64,000 bases of DNA from JOPF136 sp963773835. GTDB taxonomy: Bacteria > Acidobacteriota > Terriglobia > Acidiferrales > UBA7541. The translations under genes were made by a program, and so were the position numbers. Each line of letters begins with the position of its first letter. Positions within the stretch are counted from its first letter, which is position 1. The stretch lies in assembly GCA_963773835.1 (NCBI GenBank), contig CAVZCQ010000003.1, positions 186,001 to 250,000 on the forward strand, written 5' to 3'. The notes beneath the pieces were generated by a model. The model did not search any database, was not told the DNA's origin, and worked only from the letters and a program-made list of their open reading frames with translations. Positions 8,945 to 17,558 of the stretch are shown here, in pieces.

Positions 8945-10639
8945 TCAGCTCCGGCTCGAGGGCGCCATCATTCCCAGCTCTCCGCGTTTCGCCAGACGCA
9001 CGATGCGGTCGGCCGCGCGGAAGGCCAGCGCCTGGATGGTCATCGTCGGTTGCCCGCGCCCGGAAGTGACAAAGCTGCTCCCGTCGCACAGAAACAGGTT
9101 CGGCACGTCGTGCGCCCGGTGGTCGGAGTTGATCACGGAAGTTTTCGGGTCGTTCCCCATGCGGCAGGTCCCCAGCAGATGGACGCCGAATTGCTGCTCG
9201 GCGACCGGCGCGCTCCATTTTCGCAGCGCGGGCGTGGCGTCCAGCAGCACCATGGCGCGGTCCAGCAAGAACTGGCTGATCTTCAGGTCGTCGGCGTGGT
9301 CCTTATACGTGACGCGCGTGGCCGGCAACCCCCACGCATCCTTCACATCGGGATCCAGGCTGATGCTGTTGGCCGGCACCGGCATCGACGTGGCGTGGCA
9401 GAACACCGTGGCCGTTCGCGTGAAATTTTTCTGGACCTGCGCTTTGTACTCCGCGCCCCACCGCGGGGCATCGGGGGGCAGCCCGCCCAGCGCGAATCCG
9501 ATGGGCAATTGATCGAAGCGCATGTCCATGCCGCCGCCGCCGCAGAACCCCACTTTCGGGTCCAACTCGTAGAAGTCGTGCACCACGCGCGTCACTACCT
9601 GGCTCTTGTATTCGTTCAGCGGATGCTCGTAGATCGCGTTCGCAAAGGCTCCGGAGTTGAACATCAGGTGGCGCCCCACCAGCCCGCTCGAATTCGCCAG
9701 CCCCTGGGGAAACCGCGCCGATTTCGAGAGCAGCAGAAGCCGCGGCGTTTCCGCCCCATTGGCGCACACGATCACCGCTTTGGCCTTCTGGAAACTCTCG
9801 CGCTTCTGTTTGTCGAAATACGCCGCTCCGGTGACGCGCCCCGCTCCGTCCGTGCGGATTTCGTGGACGTAGCTTTCCGGGCGGATCTCGCATCGCCCGG
9901 TGCGCTCCGCTTCCGGAATCATGGTGGCTAGCGTGCTCGACTTCGCTCCCATCTCGCATCCGAAATACTCGCAGTAGCCGCAGTGCACGCACCCCGCGCG
10001 GTTCCGGTAATTCCGCGAAAGGATGGCAACCGGCGCGGGAAACGGATGCCACCCGAGTTTCAGCGCCGCCTTCTCGAAGATCGCACCCGTCGATTTAATC
10101 GGCAGCGGCGGCACGGGATACGGCTTCGAGCGCGGCGGATCGAACGGGCTGGCCCCTGCCTGCCCCGACACGCCCACTTCCCACTCGACTTTCGTGTAAT
10201 AAGGCTCCAGGTCCGCGTAGGTGATCGGCCAATCCGCCAGATCCGCTCCCGCCACCGCCCCGCGCTTCGACCGTTCGATGAAATCGATCTCGTGGAACCG
10301 CCAGTAGTTGGCCGTGAAGTGGACCGTCCCGCCGCCCACCACGCGTCCGTAGAGCAGCGCCGGCTGCACTTTGGCTTTCTCCTGCTCGGAGCTGCGAAAC
10401 GTGGTCGGCTGATGCGTCCAGTTGTTGGTCAGCGCGCTCTGGAAGATGACTTTGAACTCGTTGTGCTGGAAATCCTCCTCCCGCAGATAGGGCCCCTGCT
10501 CCAGCACCACCACACGAAGTCCCGCCCTGGAAAGTTCCCGCGCCAGCACTCCGCCTGCCGCCCCGGAGCCGATGATGACGAAATCCACCTCATCGTTGGG
10601 GCTGAATTTCCGTCCGCCCTGGCTCGTTGCCTGCTTCAC
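8945..10639 (-). CDS. GMC-family FAD oxidoreductase (gluconate/sugar dehydrogenase-like large subunit)
   Basis: 564 residues starting at a GTG that overlaps the stop of the preceding subunit gene (GTGA). The Rossmann FAD-binding motif is DFVIIGSGAAGGVLARELSRAG near the N-terminus, followed by VVLEQGP. The GMC C-terminal domain carries HLLGTCRMGNDPKTSV, with the catalytic-type His and substrate loop. Four cysteines in CVHCGYCEYFGCEMG suggest an iron-sulfur cluster, as in bacterial gluconate dehydrogenase-type enzymes. The partner is the Tat-exported small subunit, so the enzyme probably works outside the cytoplasm by co-export. The usual cytochrome c subunit gene is absent nearby. Confidence 0.9.
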   Translation of the reverse strand: MKQATSQGGRKFSPNDEVDFVIIGSGAAGGVLARELSRAGLRVVVLEQGPYLREEDFQHNEFKVIFQSALTNNWTHQPTTFRSSEQEKAKVQPALLYGRVVGGGTVHFTANYWRFHEIDFIERSKRGAVAGADLADWPITYADLEPYYTKVEWEVGVSGQAGASPFDPPRSKPYPVPPLPIKSTGAIFEKAALKLGWHPFPAPVAILSRNYRNRAGCVHCGYCEYFGCEMGAKSSTLATMIPEAERTGRCEIRPESYVHEIRTDGAGRVTGAAYFDKQKRESFQKAKAVIVCANGAETPRLLLLSKSARFPQGLANSSGLVGRHLMFNSGAFANAIYEHPLNEYKSQVVTRVVHDFYELDPKVGFCGGGGMDMRFDQLPIGFALGGLPPDAPRWGAEYKAQVQKNFTRTATVFCHATSMPVPANSISLDPDVKDAWGLPATRVTYKDHADDLKISQFLLDRAMVLLDATPALRKWSAPVAEQQFGVHLLGTCRMGNDPKTSVINSDHRAHDVPNLFLCDGSSFVTSGRGQPTMTIQALAFRAADRIVRLAKRGELGMMAPSSRS

Positions 10640-11259
10640 GGCTTCGCCTCTTTCCGCGCGGCGGCTTTTTCCGCCAGGTATTGGGCGTCGTAGTAGCCAA
10701 ACGGCGGAGTGTGCGTCGGCGCATGGTCGAAGCCGATCTGCTTCCACCCCACCATCCCGCGATTGCCCCCCTCCTCCGGATTGCAGAGGAATCCGCACAC
10801 GGCAGCGAACCGGAACATTCCGAACGCGGGCGCTTGTTCGATGGCTTTCAGGATTTCCGTCTGTTGCGCCGTCGTGAGGGAGACGAAATCAGCCGAACCG
10901 GGGAACAGCTCTTTCCGTTTCGCGTCCACCGCGGCGAGCGCATCGGAGAAGGGTTTCTGCTGGTCCGCAGCAAACGTGTGCAGCGAGCGGTCGATGAAAT
11001 AGACGACGCCGGCCTCGCGCGCTCCGGGCGTGTCCGTGGTGGGGATAATCAAAGCGGTGATGGCCTCCACCTCGGCAGCCTGTTCGGCGGTGAGGTATTC
11101 GAGTTTGGCCGGCGCCCCAGCAGCCACGGCGCGGATCGTGTGCTGCGCATGCTGCTGCGCCGCCAGCACCTCCGGCCACGCCGCCGCCAGCCACGCAGTG
11201 CCCGCTCCCAGCAGCGACTGCTCCAGAAAACTCCGCCGCGAAAATCCACCGCTGCCCAT
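10636..11259 (-). CDS. Gluconate 2-dehydrogenase subunit 3 family protein
   Basis: 207 residues with a twin-arginine signal peptide (SRRSFLEQSLLGAGTAWLAA, residues 8-27). The mature part fits the gluconate 2-dehydrogenase subunit 3 family: EQAAEVEAITALIIPTTDTPGAREAGVVYFIDRSL and a C-terminal FGYYDAQYL. In this family the small subunit carries the FAD-binding GMC subunit across the membrane. Stop and start codons overlap with the GMC gene, which supports a complex. Confidence 0.9.
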   Translation of the reverse strand: MGSGGFSRRSFLEQSLLGAGTAWLAAAWPEVLAAQQHAQHTIRAVAAGAPAKLEYLTAEQAAEVEAITALIIPTTDTPGAREAGVVYFIDRSLHTFAADQQKPFSDALAAVDAKRKELFPGSADFVSLTTAQQTEILKAIEQAPAFGMFRFAAVCGFLCNPEEGGNRGMVGWKQIGFDHAPTHTPPFGYYDAQYLAEKAAARKEAKP

Positions 11260-11313
11260 GATCGCCCTCGCATGAAAGACGCGCCCAAAACGCGTTTCGG
11301 TTCGCCGCCAAGT

Positions 11314-11805
11314 TCACTTCTGTTTCTGCGCCGCCGGCCAGTCCACCCCGGTCCCATAGTGATAGACGAGCATCGCCCCGCGATCCGCGCCCACGGCCAT
11401 CAATCCCACCAGCACCACCAGCCCGGCCAGAAACGCGGCCCGCAGCATGGCCGTAGGCTTCCGCGGAAGCAGGAACAATCCCACCGCAGCGAGAACGCCG
11501 GAAAGGATGCTCGCCGTCACCATCAGGGTTTCATGCAGCTCTTTCAGGTCGTGGGCCGGGCCTTTGTCCGGCACCGCCGCCTCCGCTGACCATCCGCTCA
11601 TCACCGTGGGGATGGCCGCCAGCGCGCCCAGCGCCAGCACCGCGCAGGCGATGTGGTGCAGTGTCTCCCGGTGCGCCCATTCCCGCGGAACCGCGTGCGC
11701 CGCAATCTCGAACAGCAGCGCCGCGGTCCACAGCGCGATCGGGAAATGCACGAACAGCGGATGATAGTTCAGCAGCGATTTCAATCCGGGAAATAGCGCG
11801 TCCAT
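11314..11805 (-). CDS. DUF2231-family membrane protein
   Basis: 163 residues with four transmembrane helices and the family's N-terminal NYHPLFVHFPIALW motif. DUF2231 proteins are often linked to redox dehydrogenases, and their conserved His residues are thought to bind haem. It lies 54 bp before the gluconate-dehydrogenase-like subunits on the same strand. It may serve as their membrane electron acceptor in place of the missing cytochrome, which is inference. Confidence 0.85.
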   Translation of the reverse strand: MDALFPGLKSLLNYHPLFVHFPIALWTAALLFEIAAHAVPREWAHRETLHHIACAVLALGALAAIPTVMSGWSAEAAVPDKGPAHDLKELHETLMVTASILSGVLAAVGLFLLPRKPTAMLRAAFLAGLVVLVGLMAVGADRGAMLVYHYGTGVDWPAAQKQK

Positions 11806-11900
11806 CTGTTGCTCCTTCGCGCGACCTGCCGATTATGGCGGAATCTGCCGCGTCCGTAAAACGGAATGGGATCCTACTCCGCCGGCGCAGCAGCCACGGC

Positions 11901-13259
11901 TCACGCAGCGACAGCCGGCGCACTGTCCGGTGCACGAGGCAATTCCAGTTCCCGTGCCCGGATCGCCGCCAGCACCGCGCAGCCGTAAAGCAAACCGAGC
12001 ACGAAGAACGCCAGCGGCAGGCTCAGATGCTGCGCGAAATAGCCGAGCGTCAGGCTCATCAGCACCTGAAGCACCGTGGAAAGAATGGAAAACGTGGATT
12101 GCGTGCGTCCCATCAGCCGCCGAGGCACCTCCAGCATGATCCCGGTCTGCGCCACTACGCCCGCGAAGGCGCGGCAGAGCCCGAACAGGGCATTCATCGC
12201 CACGGCCAGAACGAGCGACCCGACATAGGGGAAAAGGGGATGGCCGGCAGCCAGCACCGCCAGAGCGCCTATCAACAGCAGCGGAGCGGAAAACCAGCCG
12301 GTGAACACTCCCGCCAATAATCCCCCGGTGACCGCGCCGAAGGCCCACCCCGCTTCCATAAACCCGAAGCCGCGCGCATCGGAATGCAGGACGCTCTGCG
12401 TCAGCGTGACCAGCAGCACATTGGAGCTCACCACGCCGCCCATCATGCAGGCGTAAGTAATTCCCAGCGCCAGGACGCGCGGCCGGCTGCGCAGGTAACG
12501 CGCCCCCTCGCGCAAATCACGCAGGAACCGATTGCCGAGTCCCGGTTCGGCGAGCGACTGGCCCAGCGGATCCTCGCGTGCCGCCGTCGCTGCCGCATCG
12601 CCGGAGGTGGCGAGACCCGGCTCGGGCTCGTCGTCGCGATGCGCATGCGGAGTTACATAACCCCGGCGGAGCAGAAAGAGCGACGCTGCCGCCACCAGGT
12701 AGGTGAGGCCGTCCACGCCCAGGATTCCCGCCAGTCCCGCGGTTTTGTAGACGAAGCCGACCAGGCTTCCTCCGGTCATCATCCCGCCCTGGATGGCAAT
12801 GAGCACACCGGAATTGGCCGTTGCGTACTGGCCCCGCGGGATCACCTCCTGTGCGAGCGCGTTCACGGTGGACCAGTAGATGGCGAACCCCACGCCCAGC
12901 AAAAAGACCATCGCGTAAATATGCCAGAGGCGGGCGAGTCCCGCGCGCACCAGCGCCGCTGTGCCCAGCACGATGGCCCCGCGGATGAGGTCCAGACCCA
13001 ACCCCAGGTAGCGCCGGTCGAGACGGTCGATGAGCACGCCACCCACTAGAGGTACAACCAGCCCGGGCATCGTCACCAGCACCGTCACCAGGCTCACTTT
13101 CACGGGGGAATGCGTCTGCTCCAGCACGTACCAGGTGACCCCGGCAAAATTCATCCCCGTTCCCACGAGCGAGACGAACATGGCGATGAACAAAAACACG
13201 AATCCACGGCTCCTGAGGAGCAGGCGCCAGTCCGCGCGATGGCCGAGGGGAGGCTGCAT
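11901..13259 (-). CDS. MFS transporter (EntS/DHA3-like)
   Basis: 452 residues with about 12 hydrophobic helices. The start is the ATG of MQPPLGHRADWRLLLRSRGF, because the longer frame adds an Arg/Pro-rich stretch with no helix. The segment VVPLVGGVLIDRLDRRYLG carries the MFS loop 2-3 motif. The overall pattern matches the DHA3/enterobactin-exporter group of drug or siderophore exporters. A large cytoplasmic loop (about 195-245) splits the two halves. It faces the DUF3052 gene divergently across about 180 bp. Confidence 0.9.
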   Translation of the reverse strand: MQPPLGHRADWRLLLRSRGFVFLFIAMFVSLVGTGMNFAGVTWYVLEQTHSPVKVSLVTVLVTMPGLVVPLVGGVLIDRLDRRYLGLGLDLIRGAIVLGTAALVRAGLARLWHIYAMVFLLGVGFAIYWSTVNALAQEVIPRGQYATANSGVLIAIQGGMMTGGSLVGFVYKTAGLAGILGVDGLTYLVAAASLFLLRRGYVTPHAHRDDEPEPGLATSGDAAATAAREDPLGQSLAEPGLGNRFLRDLREGARYLRSRPRVLALGITYACMMGGVVSSNVLLVTLTQSVLHSDARGFGFMEAGWAFGAVTGGLLAGVFTGWFSAPLLLIGALAVLAAGHPLFPYVGSLVLAVAMNALFGLCRAFAGVVAQTGIMLEVPRRLMGRTQSTFSILSTVLQVLMSLTLGYFAQHLSLPLAFFVLGLLYGCAVLAAIRARELELPRAPDSAPAVAA

Positions 13260-13437
13260 GGTGAGCCAAGATGATACCGCCGGTGCGGCGCGGGATAGCG
13301 ACCGGGGGCGCGGGAGGCATCCGGCAGCGCGGACGGTCCGCGCGGGCGGGGACATACTGCCGAGGACAAAATAATTTCATTTGACGAGGCAAAGGAGTGT
13401 CGCTCACGCTGGGGGAACACGTCGAGGTGAGGGATTG

Positions 13438-14064
13438 ATGGGCCAGCAAATCGAAACGCGCTCCCGGCTGGACGGCAAAGTGATCCGAGGAACCGCAATG
13501 CTGGAGACGGACTACGTGCTCTTCCGCGGAGCGGGAACAAAAGGCGCGCCCGTGCGCGTGAAAATCGCGTTCCGCGACGTCCATGCGCTCGACCCCCGCG
13601 GCGGATGGCTGGCCATCCAGCACCCGGGCGGCACGATCGAAATCGAACTGGGAGCCCGGGCCGGGAAATGGGCGGAGAAGATCCGTTCCCCGCGCGGCCT
13701 GCTCGACAAGCTGGGCGTCACTCCCGGCGCGACCCTGGCGCTGATTGGCACTGCGGGCGCAGAATTCCGCCGGCAGCTCTCCGAGCGCGACTGCAAACTC
13801 GCGGAGGGAACGCCCCCGCGCGGCTCCGCCCTGATTTTCTTCGGCGCGGAGAGCCGGCAACATTTGCCACGCGCGAAGACGCTGGCCGGCCGCCTGGCGC
13901 CCGCGGGAGCGCTGTGGATCGTCTATCCGAAGGGGCAGAAGCACATCACCGAGAATGACGTGATCGGCGCGGGCCGGGCGGCGGGATTGAAGGATGTTAA
14001 GGTAGTGGGCTTTTCCGCTACGCACACAGCGCTGAAATTCGTGATCCCCCTCGCCAAGCGCTAA
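13438..14064 (+). CDS. DUF3052-family protein
   Basis: 208 residues starting at the ATG after GAGGTGAGGG. The C-terminal 140 residues match DUF3052: LLDKLGVTPGATLALIG, then ALIFFGAESRQ and GALWIVYPKGQKH...DVIGAGRAAGLKDVKVVGFS...LKFVIPL. The N-terminal 75 residues are an extra beta-rich domain with no match I recognise (DGKVIRGTAMLETDYVLFRG). DUF3052 has no known biochemical role; the fold resembles a SAM-methyltransferase-like Rossmann domain without its motifs. Confidence 0.8.
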   Translation: MGQQIETRSRLDGKVIRGTAMLETDYVLFRGAGTKGAPVRVKIAFRDVHALDPRGGWLAIQHPGGTIEIELGARAGKWAEKIRSPRGLLDKLGVTPGATLALIGTAGAEFRRQLSERDCKLAEGTPPRGSALIFFGAESRQHLPRAKTLAGRLAPAGALWIVYPKGQKHITENDVIGAGRAAGLKDVKVVGFSATHTALKFVIPLAKR

Positions 14065-14206
14065 TCCCAGTGGCATGGTCTCGATCCCGAATGTTCGGGA
14101 TTCGGGATCAGCCTGTGCTCCCCTCCAACTCCGCCGCGCAGGAGGACGGAAGTCTCCGCCTCGGCTGTATACTGGCCGCAGGGCGCTGCGCCAAAAAAGA
14201 CCGTCG

Positions 14207-15004
14207 ATGGGCGAACAGAACAGGAACGAGCAGCTCGACCGCATTCGCGACCGCTTCACGCGCACCGCGGAGGCGTTCTCGACGTTCGTCCTGCAGAAGC
14301 GCGGCGCCGACGCGGACCGGCTGGCGGAGATGTCCGGACCGCGCACTGGAGACCGCGTGCTGGACGCCGCCTGCGGGCCCGGCACCTACGCGCTCCGTTT
14401 TGCCACGCGCGTCCGCGCCGTTGTCGGCCTGGACTACACGCCTGCCATGCTGGCGAAGGCGCGCGCCTCAGCCGCCGCCGCGGGGCTTGCCAACGTGTCC
14501 TTTTCCCGCGGCGACGTCGCCGCTATTCCGTTCCGCAATGCGTCGTTCGATATCGTGACCTGCGGGTTCAGCATCCACCATCTGCTGCACCCCGCGGCAG
14601 CCGTCAACGAGTTCGCTCGCGTGCTCTCGGGCGGCGGACGCCTGGCCCTGATGGACATGATCGTGGCCGAGCCCGGCAGCGCGGAGGTGAACAACCGCAT
14701 CGAGCAGGCCCGCGACCCCTCCCACGTCCACACCCACACCCAGCCCGAATTGCTCGAACTGCTCGAGTCCGCGCGCCTGCGCCTGCGCACTGCCGAACGC
14801 GTGGAATCCCCGCGCGGGTTCGACCACTGGATGCACGTGGCCGGCTGCGAGCGTGGCGAGCCCGCCTACGAAGAGACCCGCCGTTTGATGGAAGCCACCT
14901 TCGACGACGATTCCGCCGGCTTCCATCCCCAGCAGCCTCCGGCTCCCGGCGAAGACTTCCAGTACATGCAGACCATCCTCTATCTCATCGCCGAGAAAAC
15001 GTAG
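14207..15004 (+). CDS. Class I SAM-dependent methyltransferase (UbiE-like)
   Basis: 265 residues. The start is the ATG of MGEQNRNEQL. Motif I is VLDAACGPGTYALRFA, followed by VVGLDYTPAMLAKARA (acidic loop), FSRGDVAAIPFRNASFD (motif II/III) and LSGGGRLALMDM. This is the methyltransferase-11 group related to UbiE/COQ5; the small-molecule acceptor is unknown. The stop codon lies inside a GC-rich hairpin repeat (15002-15022). Confidence 0.88.
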   Translation: MGEQNRNEQLDRIRDRFTRTAEAFSTFVLQKRGADADRLAEMSGPRTGDRVLDAACGPGTYALRFATRVRAVVGLDYTPAMLAKARASAAAAGLANVSFSRGDVAAIPFRNASFDIVTCGFSIHHLLHPAAAVNEFARVLSGGGRLALMDMIVAEPGSAEVNNRIEQARDPSHVHTHTQPELLELLESARLRLRTAERVESPRGFDHWMHVAGCERGEPAYEETRRLMEATFDDDSAGFHPQQPPAPGEDFQYMQTILYLIAEKT

Positions 15005-15005
15005 C

Positions 15006-15022
15006 GCCGGCTTCCAGCCGGC
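15006..15022. repeat. Hairpin repeat (GCCGGCT/AGCCGGC)
   Basis: GCCGGCT-TCC-AGCCGGC, preceded by the TAG that is also the stop of the methyltransferase gene. It belongs to the GTAGC-headed hairpin family found at several sites here. Confidence 0.6.
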
Positions 15023-15097
15023 CGAGTAAAGTGGCTTTGCATCCCGATTCCATCGGGGCGAGTCCGCTCATCCGAGCTTCGCGGTCCTCTCCACTCC

Positions 15098-15949
15098 TCA
15101 GCCACGCCCGGAGGTCATCCCCGCGAACATGGCAGTGATGTCCCGAAAGCTGACTGCCTGCTCCGCGAACTCAAATGTGCCGCGCTCGCGCATCTCCCGC
15201 GCCGCCCGAAGAAAAGCGCCGTAGGCGGCGCGCGCCAGTGCGCTGCCGATGCTGATCCGTTTGACTCCGATGGCCGACAACTCGGCAAGCGAGAGTTGCA
15301 CGCCTTGGAGCCCCATGATTACGTTCACGGGCTGGTCCACGGAGCGCACCACGGTGGCAATATCCTCTTTGGTGGTCAGGCCCGGCGCATAGAGCACGTC
15401 GGCGCCTGCTGCCTGGTAGGCCTGGAGGCGGGCGATGGTGTCCTTCAGGTCCGGCCTGCCCACCAGATAATTTTCTGCTCGCGCGGTCAACGTGAACCGA
15501 AACGGCAGGCCGCGCACCACTTCCGCAGCCGCGCGGATTCGGTCCGCCGCATGCCCGAGCTCATACGGCGCGCTGTTCCCGCGCCCCGGTACGTCTTCAA
15601 TCGAACCGCCCGCCAGCCCTGCCTCCGCGGCGAGTCTGATGGTTTCCGCGGCGCTCTCGGGAGAATCTCCAAAGCCGTGCTCGAGATCCGCGCTCACGGG
15701 CAGATCGGTCGCGGAAACAATGGCGGCCGCGTGTGCCAGCGTTTCCTCGCGTCCTATCGTGTTGTCCCGCTGCCCCACGGAAAAGGCATAGCCGGCGCTG
15801 GTGGTGGCCAGCGCCTCGAACCCCAGGTGGGCCAGCAGCCGCGCGCTGCCGATGTCCCACGGATTCGGAATGATGAACGCGCCCTCGCGCGTGTGCAGCG
15901 CATGGAATGCCGCGCCCTTCTGAGCCTGTGTCAGCATGTTTGCCCTCAT
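15098..15949 (-). CDS. Isocitrate lyase/PEP-mutase superfamily protein
   Basis: 283 residues with the ICL/PEPM TIM-barrel signature: PNPWDIGSARLLAHLGFEAL, SADLEHGFGDS (metal site) and GGSIEDVPGRG. Members act as oxaloacetate decarboxylases, 2-methylisocitrate lyases or PEP phosphonomutases, breaking or making C-C or C-P bonds next to a carboxylate. The KKCGH lyase motif is absent, so a lyase of the isocitrate type is unlikely. Its start overlaps the stop of the NIPSNAP gene by 4 bp. Confidence 0.85.
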   Translation of the reverse strand: MRANMLTQAQKGAAFHALHTREGAFIIPNPWDIGSARLLAHLGFEALATTSAGYAFSVGQRDNTIGREETLAHAAAIVSATDLPVSADLEHGFGDSPESAAETIRLAAEAGLAGGSIEDVPGRGNSAPYELGHAADRIRAAAEVVRGLPFRFTLTARAENYLVGRPDLKDTIARLQAYQAAGADVLYAPGLTTKEDIATVVRSVDQPVNVIMGLQGVQLSLAELSAIGVKRISIGSALARAAYGAFLRAAREMRERGTFEFAEQAVSFRDITAMFAGMTSGRG

Positions 15950-16290
15950 GGCGCCGCCGGCGGCGCAGCGGGAACGCCGAATGTTCCTTCCACCACCTCG
16001 ACGAAGTTCCGTTCTTCGCGCAGAATCAGCCGCCGGGTTTGCGCCATCTCGAAGTTTTCACGCCCTTCCGCGTCTGCCCTCAGGCGCGTCCGGTATGCCT
16101 CATAGGATGCCAGGCTGTCGAAAGCGATCAACCCCCAGGCCACGTCGTTCGTCCCTTCCTGCGGAAGAAAATACCCGATCAGGTGTCCGCCGCATCGCGG
16201 GATGATGCGGCCCCAATTCTCGGCGTACTTCTTGAACCCTTCGCGCTGGAAGGGATCGATCTGGTAGCGGATGACACAAACGATCGTCAT
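15946..16290 (-). CDS. NIPSNAP family protein
   Basis: 114 residues forming a dimeric alpha-beta-barrel of the NIPSNAP type: CVIRYQIDPFQREGFKKYAENWGRIIPRCGGHLIGYFLP near the N-terminus and SLASYEAYRTRLRAD near 60. The C-terminal tail is Pro/Ala-rich. The function of bacterial NIPSNAPs is unknown, although small barrels of this fold are often oxygenases or binding proteins. It is the first gene of a two-gene operon with the PEP-mutase-like gene and diverges from the ArsR-like regulator. Confidence 0.85.
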   Translation of the reverse strand: MTIVCVIRYQIDPFQREGFKKYAENWGRIIPRCGGHLIGYFLPQEGTNDVAWGLIAFDSLASYEAYRTRLRADAEGRENFEMAQTRRLILREERNFVEVVEGTFGVPAAPPAAP

Positions 16291-16421
16291 GGGTTATCCC
16301 CTTTCTGGTAGGTCCGGTGTTTCGACCGCGGCCCGGCGCCTCCCCCGGGAAGCCCTGGCCGGCGGTTCAGGCGACAGTATGTCCCCTTGCCACGCAGGAA
16401 CGCTTCGTCTATCATCAAACT

Positions 16422-17189
16422 GTGATTGCAGAAGACCACACGGACGCTGCCCTCGCCGGGATTGCTGCGGCCATCGGCGAGCCGGCACGCGCCCGCATGC
16501 TCTGCGTACTGCTGGACGGCCGCGCGCGAACCAGCACCGAACTGGCCATGGTCGCCGGCGTCACCCCTTCGACCGCCAGCGTGCACCTGCACAGGCTGAA
16601 CGCCCGGCGATTGGTGAAGGTCTTCGCCCAGGGCAGGCACCGCTATTACAGTCTCGAGGGAGCGCGTGTAGCCGCCGCGCTGGAATCCCTCAGCGTGCTC
16701 GCCGGGGCATCCCGCCACGACTTCGTGCCGGGCACACCGGACCCGCTGCGCGCCGCGCGCACGTGCTACGACCACATCGCAGGCACGTTGGGCGTCGCGC
16801 TTCACGATCGCTTCAGGGCCCTCGGATGGCTGTCGGGCCGCTCCGTAGCGAATCAGGCTTACGGCCTCACACCCGCTGGAGCGATGGCGTTTGAAGCTCT
16901 GGGAATCGACATTGAGGCGACTCGAAAGCTGCGCCGCCGGTTCGCCTACGCGTGTCTCGACTGGAGCGAGCGGCGGCCGCATGTGGGCGGCGCGCTGGGC
17001 GCGGCCCTGCTGAATGCCGCTCTGAAAAGAAAATGGGTGCTCCGGGATCCCGATGGCCGCGCTTTAGCCATCACCCGCGCCGGCAGGCGCGAGATGCTCG
17101 CTCGCTTCGGCCTTCACGAATCAGACGTTGAGCCGGCGCCTTTTCGCCATCCCCCCAGCCCGCTCCAACAGCAGCGCGAAGCCCTTTGA
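16422..17189 (+). CDS. ArsR/SmtB-type transcription regulator, long form
   Basis: 255 residues starting at GTG (VIAEDHTDAALAGIAAAIGE). The winged helix is near residues 10-90, with TSTELAMVAGVTPSTASVHLHR as the recognition helix region and VFAQGRHRYYSL as the wing. The remaining about 160 residues contain ARTCYDHIAGTLGVALHDR, the pattern of the larger ArsR group; no thiol metal site of the CxC type is seen. It is transcribed away from the NIPSNAP/PEP-mutase operon across 131 bp, the standard arrangement for a regulator of that operon. Confidence 0.88.
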   Translation: MIAEDHTDAALAGIAAAIGEPARARMLCVLLDGRARTSTELAMVAGVTPSTASVHLHRLNARRLVKVFAQGRHRYYSLEGARVAAALESLSVLAGASRHDFVPGTPDPLRAARTCYDHIAGTLGVALHDRFRALGWLSGRSVANQAYGLTPAGAMAFEALGIDIEATRKLRRRFAYACLDWSERRPHVGGALGAALLNAALKRKWVLRDPDGRALAITRAGRREMLARFGLHESDVEPAPFRHPPSPLQQQREAL

Positions 17190-17191
17190 CT

Positions 17192-17216
17192 GCGACAGGC
17201 GCAGTTTGCCTGTCGC
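17192..17216. repeat. Hairpin repeat (GCGACAGGC/GCCTGTCGC)
   Basis: A perfect 9-bp inverted repeat with a 7-nt loop, 2 bp after the stop of the regulator gene and followed by TTTCCTC. It matches the GCACAGGC family with a compensated change and may also serve as a weak terminator. Confidence 0.6.
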
Positions 17217-17319
17217 CTTTCCTCGCCCCGGCTCTTGCTCCGCCCCAATCCCCCGCGACCCTGCAGCAACTCGGTCACCCGGCTCAAGCCGCTCTCTGCA
17301 GGCGTTATTATCCGGCTTC

Positions 17320-17502
17320 ATGGCGCTGGGCCCTGGTATCCGGCTGGGCCCATACGAAATTGAATCCGCGAACGGCGCGGGCGGCCTGGAGGGGGTCTAC
17401 CGCGCGCGTGAAACGAGCCGGCTGATTCCAGCAACATGGGAAGACGAGTCAGCCGGAGTTCATTCCGAGCGGTTTCGCTCTTCCGGTAACGATTTCGAGT
17501 AA
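17320..17502 (+). pseudogene. 5' fragment of a PknB-like Ser/Thr kinase gene
   Basis: The frame from this ATG reads MALGPGIRLGPYEIESANGA, then a degenerate glycine loop (GGLEGVYRARET). This matches the very start of Acidobacteriota Ser/Thr kinases, whose form is MxLxPGxRLGPYEI...GxGGMGEVYRARD. After about 37 residues the match ends and unrelated sequence leads to a stop, so the catalytic domain is gone. The glycine loop itself is altered (ANGAGGLEG). This is a truncated relic; its position before the M48-WD40 gene has no evident meaning. Confidence 0.6.
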
Positions 17503-17558
17503 GCTTATGCAATCCTTTACCTTATCTCGGAGAGGATCTGACGAGCGATGAGCTGGCG

